Below are positions 62,225 through 64,000 of a stretch of DNA of 64,000 bases, in pieces. Below the pieces are notes generated by a model that was given only the letters and a program-made list of their open reading frames with translations, was not told the DNA's origin and searched no databases. The DNA comes from an uncultured Flavobacteriaceae bacterium. GTDB lineage: Bacteria; Bacteroidota; Bacteroidia; Flavobacteriales; Flavobacteriaceae. Numbering within the stretch: position 1 is the first letter of the stretch; every line of letters starts with the position of its first letter. A program made the position numbers and the translations under genes. The stretch lies in NCBI GenBank assembly GCA_947486785.1, contig CANKUU010000017.1, forward strand, positions 1-64,000, written 5' to 3'.

Positions 62225-62557
62225 TTAACAACAATTTTCTTTTTCTATAAGGTCTTGGTTTAAAAAATTGTTCATTACCGTTTTCATTGCGGTCCAATTT
62301 TCTTTATTAATGCAGTAGCAAACGCTTGTTCCCTCTACATTTCCTTTGATTAAGCCTAAATGTTTTAGCTCTTTCAAATGTTGTGATATGGTTGGTTGCG
62401 CTAATCCAATTTCGTTTACTAAATCTCCGCAAACACAAGAATTAATTTTAAATAAATGTTGTAAAATAGCTACTCTTGCAGGGTGTCCTAATACTTTAGC
62501 GAAAAGAGAAATTTCGTTTTGCTGAGCGGTAAAAATTTCAGTTTTTGTTAATCCCAT
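62225..62557 (-). CDS. arsR: ArsR-family arsenic-responsive repressor
   Basis: A 110-residue ArsR/SmtB winged-helix repressor. The metal-site pair C41-V-C43 is in CVCGDLVNEIGLAQPTISQH, directly at the DNA-binding helix, as in classical ArsR. HLKELKHLGLI and the wing GTSVCYCINKE follow, and a further Cys pair ends the protein (ENCC). Arsenite binding would release it from the operator. It is the first gene of the operon; its promoter is readable at 62580-62610. Confidence 0.94.
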   Translation of the reverse strand: MGLTKTEIFTAQQNEISLFAKVLGHPARVAILQHLFKINSCVCGDLVNEIGLAQPTISQHLKELKHLGLIKGNVEGTSVCYCINKENWTAMKTVMNNFLNQDLIEKENCC

Positions 62558-62579
62558 TACTGCTTTAATTAATTTATTG

Positions 62580-62610
62580 CAATATTACGATTGATATAGT
62601 AGTGTACAAA
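62580..62610 (-). promoter_or_regulatory. Promoter and operator of the ars operon
   Basis: On the minus strand TTTG (62610-62607) is followed after 19 bp by TAATATTG (62587-62580). This is the Bacteroidota -33/-7 arrangement with one mismatch in the -7 box, ending 22 bp before the arsR ATG. The -7 box lies within an AT-rich imperfect palindrome ATATCAATCGTAATATTGCA that resembles ArsR operators, so repressor binding would block the polymerase. Confidence 0.7.
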
Positions 62611-62963
62611 ACTTTTTTGCGTAGAAATTAAAATAATTCTGGTTTTGTTGGCGAGAAGGTTTTTAAAATAGGGGTGAGGGTTTTTAGTCCTTTTAAAACA
62701 AATCTTCATGGGTTCAGATTTTACAGGTTTTAAAGGAGTATACTACCAAGAAAGCTATTGCAAAATAGTTTTGTAGAACAAATCGGTAGTAGTTCATATC
62801 GAGGTATCTTAAATATATACAGCTTAGAATCTGTTAAGCAACCTAGAAAATAAGCTCAAATTTGGGAGAATGATTAGTGCCATCACCAACCTAATGATGT
62901 TAAAAGCTATAACTTTATCGAAGTGTTATAAGATTATGCACTTTTATTAGGCGAAGCTTACAA
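62611..62963. other. Intergenic region without a recognisable gene
   Basis: About 350 bp between the ars promoter and the following minus-strand gene. No frame, hairpin or repeat convinces me. Confidence 0.55.
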
Positions 62964-64000
62964 TTACTTCGCAATAGATTTCAATTCTGCGATATCACTT
63001 GATTTGAAAAAGCTTTTAACTTTACTGATAAAATTCATTTTTACATTTAATTTTAGTTCCTTTCTATTTCGAACTTCAATATTAAATCTTTCAGATAGTT
63101 CGTTTAAATATTTATGGTACGATCTATTTAAAACGAGTGATTTACTATGGTCTTCATTAGTCATAATAATATTTAAATGATTTTGATTAAAATGAAAATC
63201 ACCTAAATCTATTTTTTCAATGATATCAGAACGAAATAACCGCTTTTTAATTAGTAAAATTCCATCGTCGGTTTCTTGTAATCTTGCGATAGCTCCTTTT
63301 TTTAATTTTCCGATTTTAGTACTGGTTAATATTAAAATCGACAAATACCCGTCGTCTGTTAATTTTGTGTCATTTCCTTTGAATAAATTTAATAAAGGAT
63401 ATACCAATAGATACGTTGTCTTATTGATTAATTTTTTAGAACTTCTATAGAAAAATAAAGAAACGAAAAACATCATTATTGCGATAATGACTGATGCTGT
63501 TGGGCTTATAATACTAATAAATATAAATAAAGTTGCTACGAGAATTTTTCCGATTTCTAAAACAGCATCGATGAAAGGTATTGGCGATAAAAATATGAGA
63601 ATATCTATAAAGAATTTAAAGGCCATTACAACGATTAAAAAGTATGCAGAAATTACTAAAAATAATAAGGTTTTAAAACTAATGGAGAGAAATCCAGCTT
63701 GATATACGATCTCGTTAGATGTGGGTTCATTTGAGAGGAGTATTGGTGCTAAAATAATAATTGCGTTAATAATTAGCGCCGCTTTTTTTGATAGGTACGA
63801 GTCCATTAATCCAATTGTTGCAGTTGCTTTATTAGTTTTAAAAAGTGTTCCAACAGATGCCGTAAAGAAAAAGAGTAAGCCAAATACGATTACGATTAGC
63901 CAATTATCAAAAAATGGATTTGTCTTTACATAATCGTTATGAAATCCTAATTTAGAACATAAAGAAGTTAAAAATACAGTTAAGTAAGGATTAATTCCCA
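62964..64000 (-). CDS. Multi-span membrane protein, unknown, N-terminus cut by window end
   Basis: The frame is open to the last base of the window, giving at least 344 residues. An internal ATG at 63806 exists, but the sequence upstream of it is open and coding-like (GINPYLTVFLTSLCSKLGFH, then FFDNWLIVIVFGLLFFFTAS), so the real start is outside. There are about five to six spans in the visible N-terminal part, then a soluble C-terminal domain of ~150 residues (IARLQETDDGILLIKKRLFR) with a Lys-rich end. No family recognised. Confidence 0.7.
   Translation of the reverse strand, partial: GINPYLTVFLTSLCSKLGFHNDYVKTNPFFDNWLIVIVFGLLFFFTASVGTLFKTNKATATIGLMDSYLSKKAALIINAIIILAPILLSNEPTSNEIVYQAGFLSISFKTLLFLVISAYFLIVVMAFKFFIDILIFLSPIPFIDAVLEIGKILVATLFIFISIISPTASVIIAIMMFFVSLFFYRSSKKLINKTTYLLVYPLLNLFKGNDTKLTDDGYLSILILTSTKIGKLKKGAIARLQETDDGILLIKKRLFRSDIIEKIDLGDFHFNQNHLNIIMTNEDHSKSLVLNRSYHKYLNELSERFNIEVRNRKELKLNVKMNFISKVKSFFKSSDIAELKSIAK

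Overview
The window looks like chromosomal DNA of a marine member of the Flavobacteriaceae (phylum Bacteroidota). The evidence is: low G+C; TAnnTTTG-type -7 promoter elements; secreted proteins ending in a type IX secretion (T9SS) sorting domain; many lipoproteins; KdtA, RpoN, and an ExbB/ExbD cluster with two ExbD proteins; and a sulfatase next to a GH31 glycosidase. The genus cannot be fixed from the sequence alone. Maribacter/Zobellia-like relatives would fit, but that is inference.

Region 1 (1-9.6 kb) is accessory and decaying. It holds a degraded IS982-type transposase, two tandem copies of a ~3.6 kb unit that each encode a secreted M60-type (HELGH) metallopeptidase, an insertion-sequence scrap, a 42-residue membrane protein, and a wrecked sugar-porter gene. 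The two peptidases are near-identical over long stretches. They differ strongly in discrete patches and in the number of hexapeptide units in the linker before the sorting domain.

Region 2 (9.7-37.1 kb) is conserved housekeeping core: kdtA, a DegT-type aminotransferase and galE for the cell envelope; a secreted amidohydrolase; 2-oxoglutarate dehydrogenase sucA-sucB; a di-haem peroxidase; a retropepsin-like protein; tatD and ansA; tRNA-Ser(GGA); an exbB-(membrane protein)-exbD-exbD energising cluster with a PorT-like barrel; rpoN with a stop/start-coupled membrane protein; asnS; an MMPL/RND transporter; frr and pyrH; and an M61 peptidase. Strong hairpin terminators separate several of these units.

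Region 3 (37.8-45.9 kb) holds an AraC regulator with a small exported protein, a sulfatase-GH31 pair for sulfated glycans, and two membrane proteins divergent from an HxlR regulator. The shared 88-bp HxlR spacer carries two copies of a 23-bp operator-like sequence exactly 30 bp apart.

Region 4 (45.9-54.2 kb) is accessory. Two ~1.2 kb direct repeats each carry a FISUMP-domain lipoprotein gene. Between them lie a double-CHRD lipoprotein, an inverted-repeat element and a transposase remnant. An IS3-family remnant and a large DUF5107/TPR protein follow.

Region 5 (54.9-64 kb) holds an AraC / O-methyltransferase / two SnoaL-NTF2-fold gene series, an alkyltransferase-like small protein, a metzincin-like lipoprotein with an acidic repeat linker, a complete ars operon (arsR, DUF6428, arsC, acr3) with a readable promoter, and a membrane protein cut by the window end.

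I found no CRISPR array, prophage, integrase, reverse transcriptase or rRNA. The most interesting signals are the mosaic divergence of the tandem M60 peptidases, the duplicated FISUMP segment, and the paired HxlR operator controlling two unknown membrane proteins.
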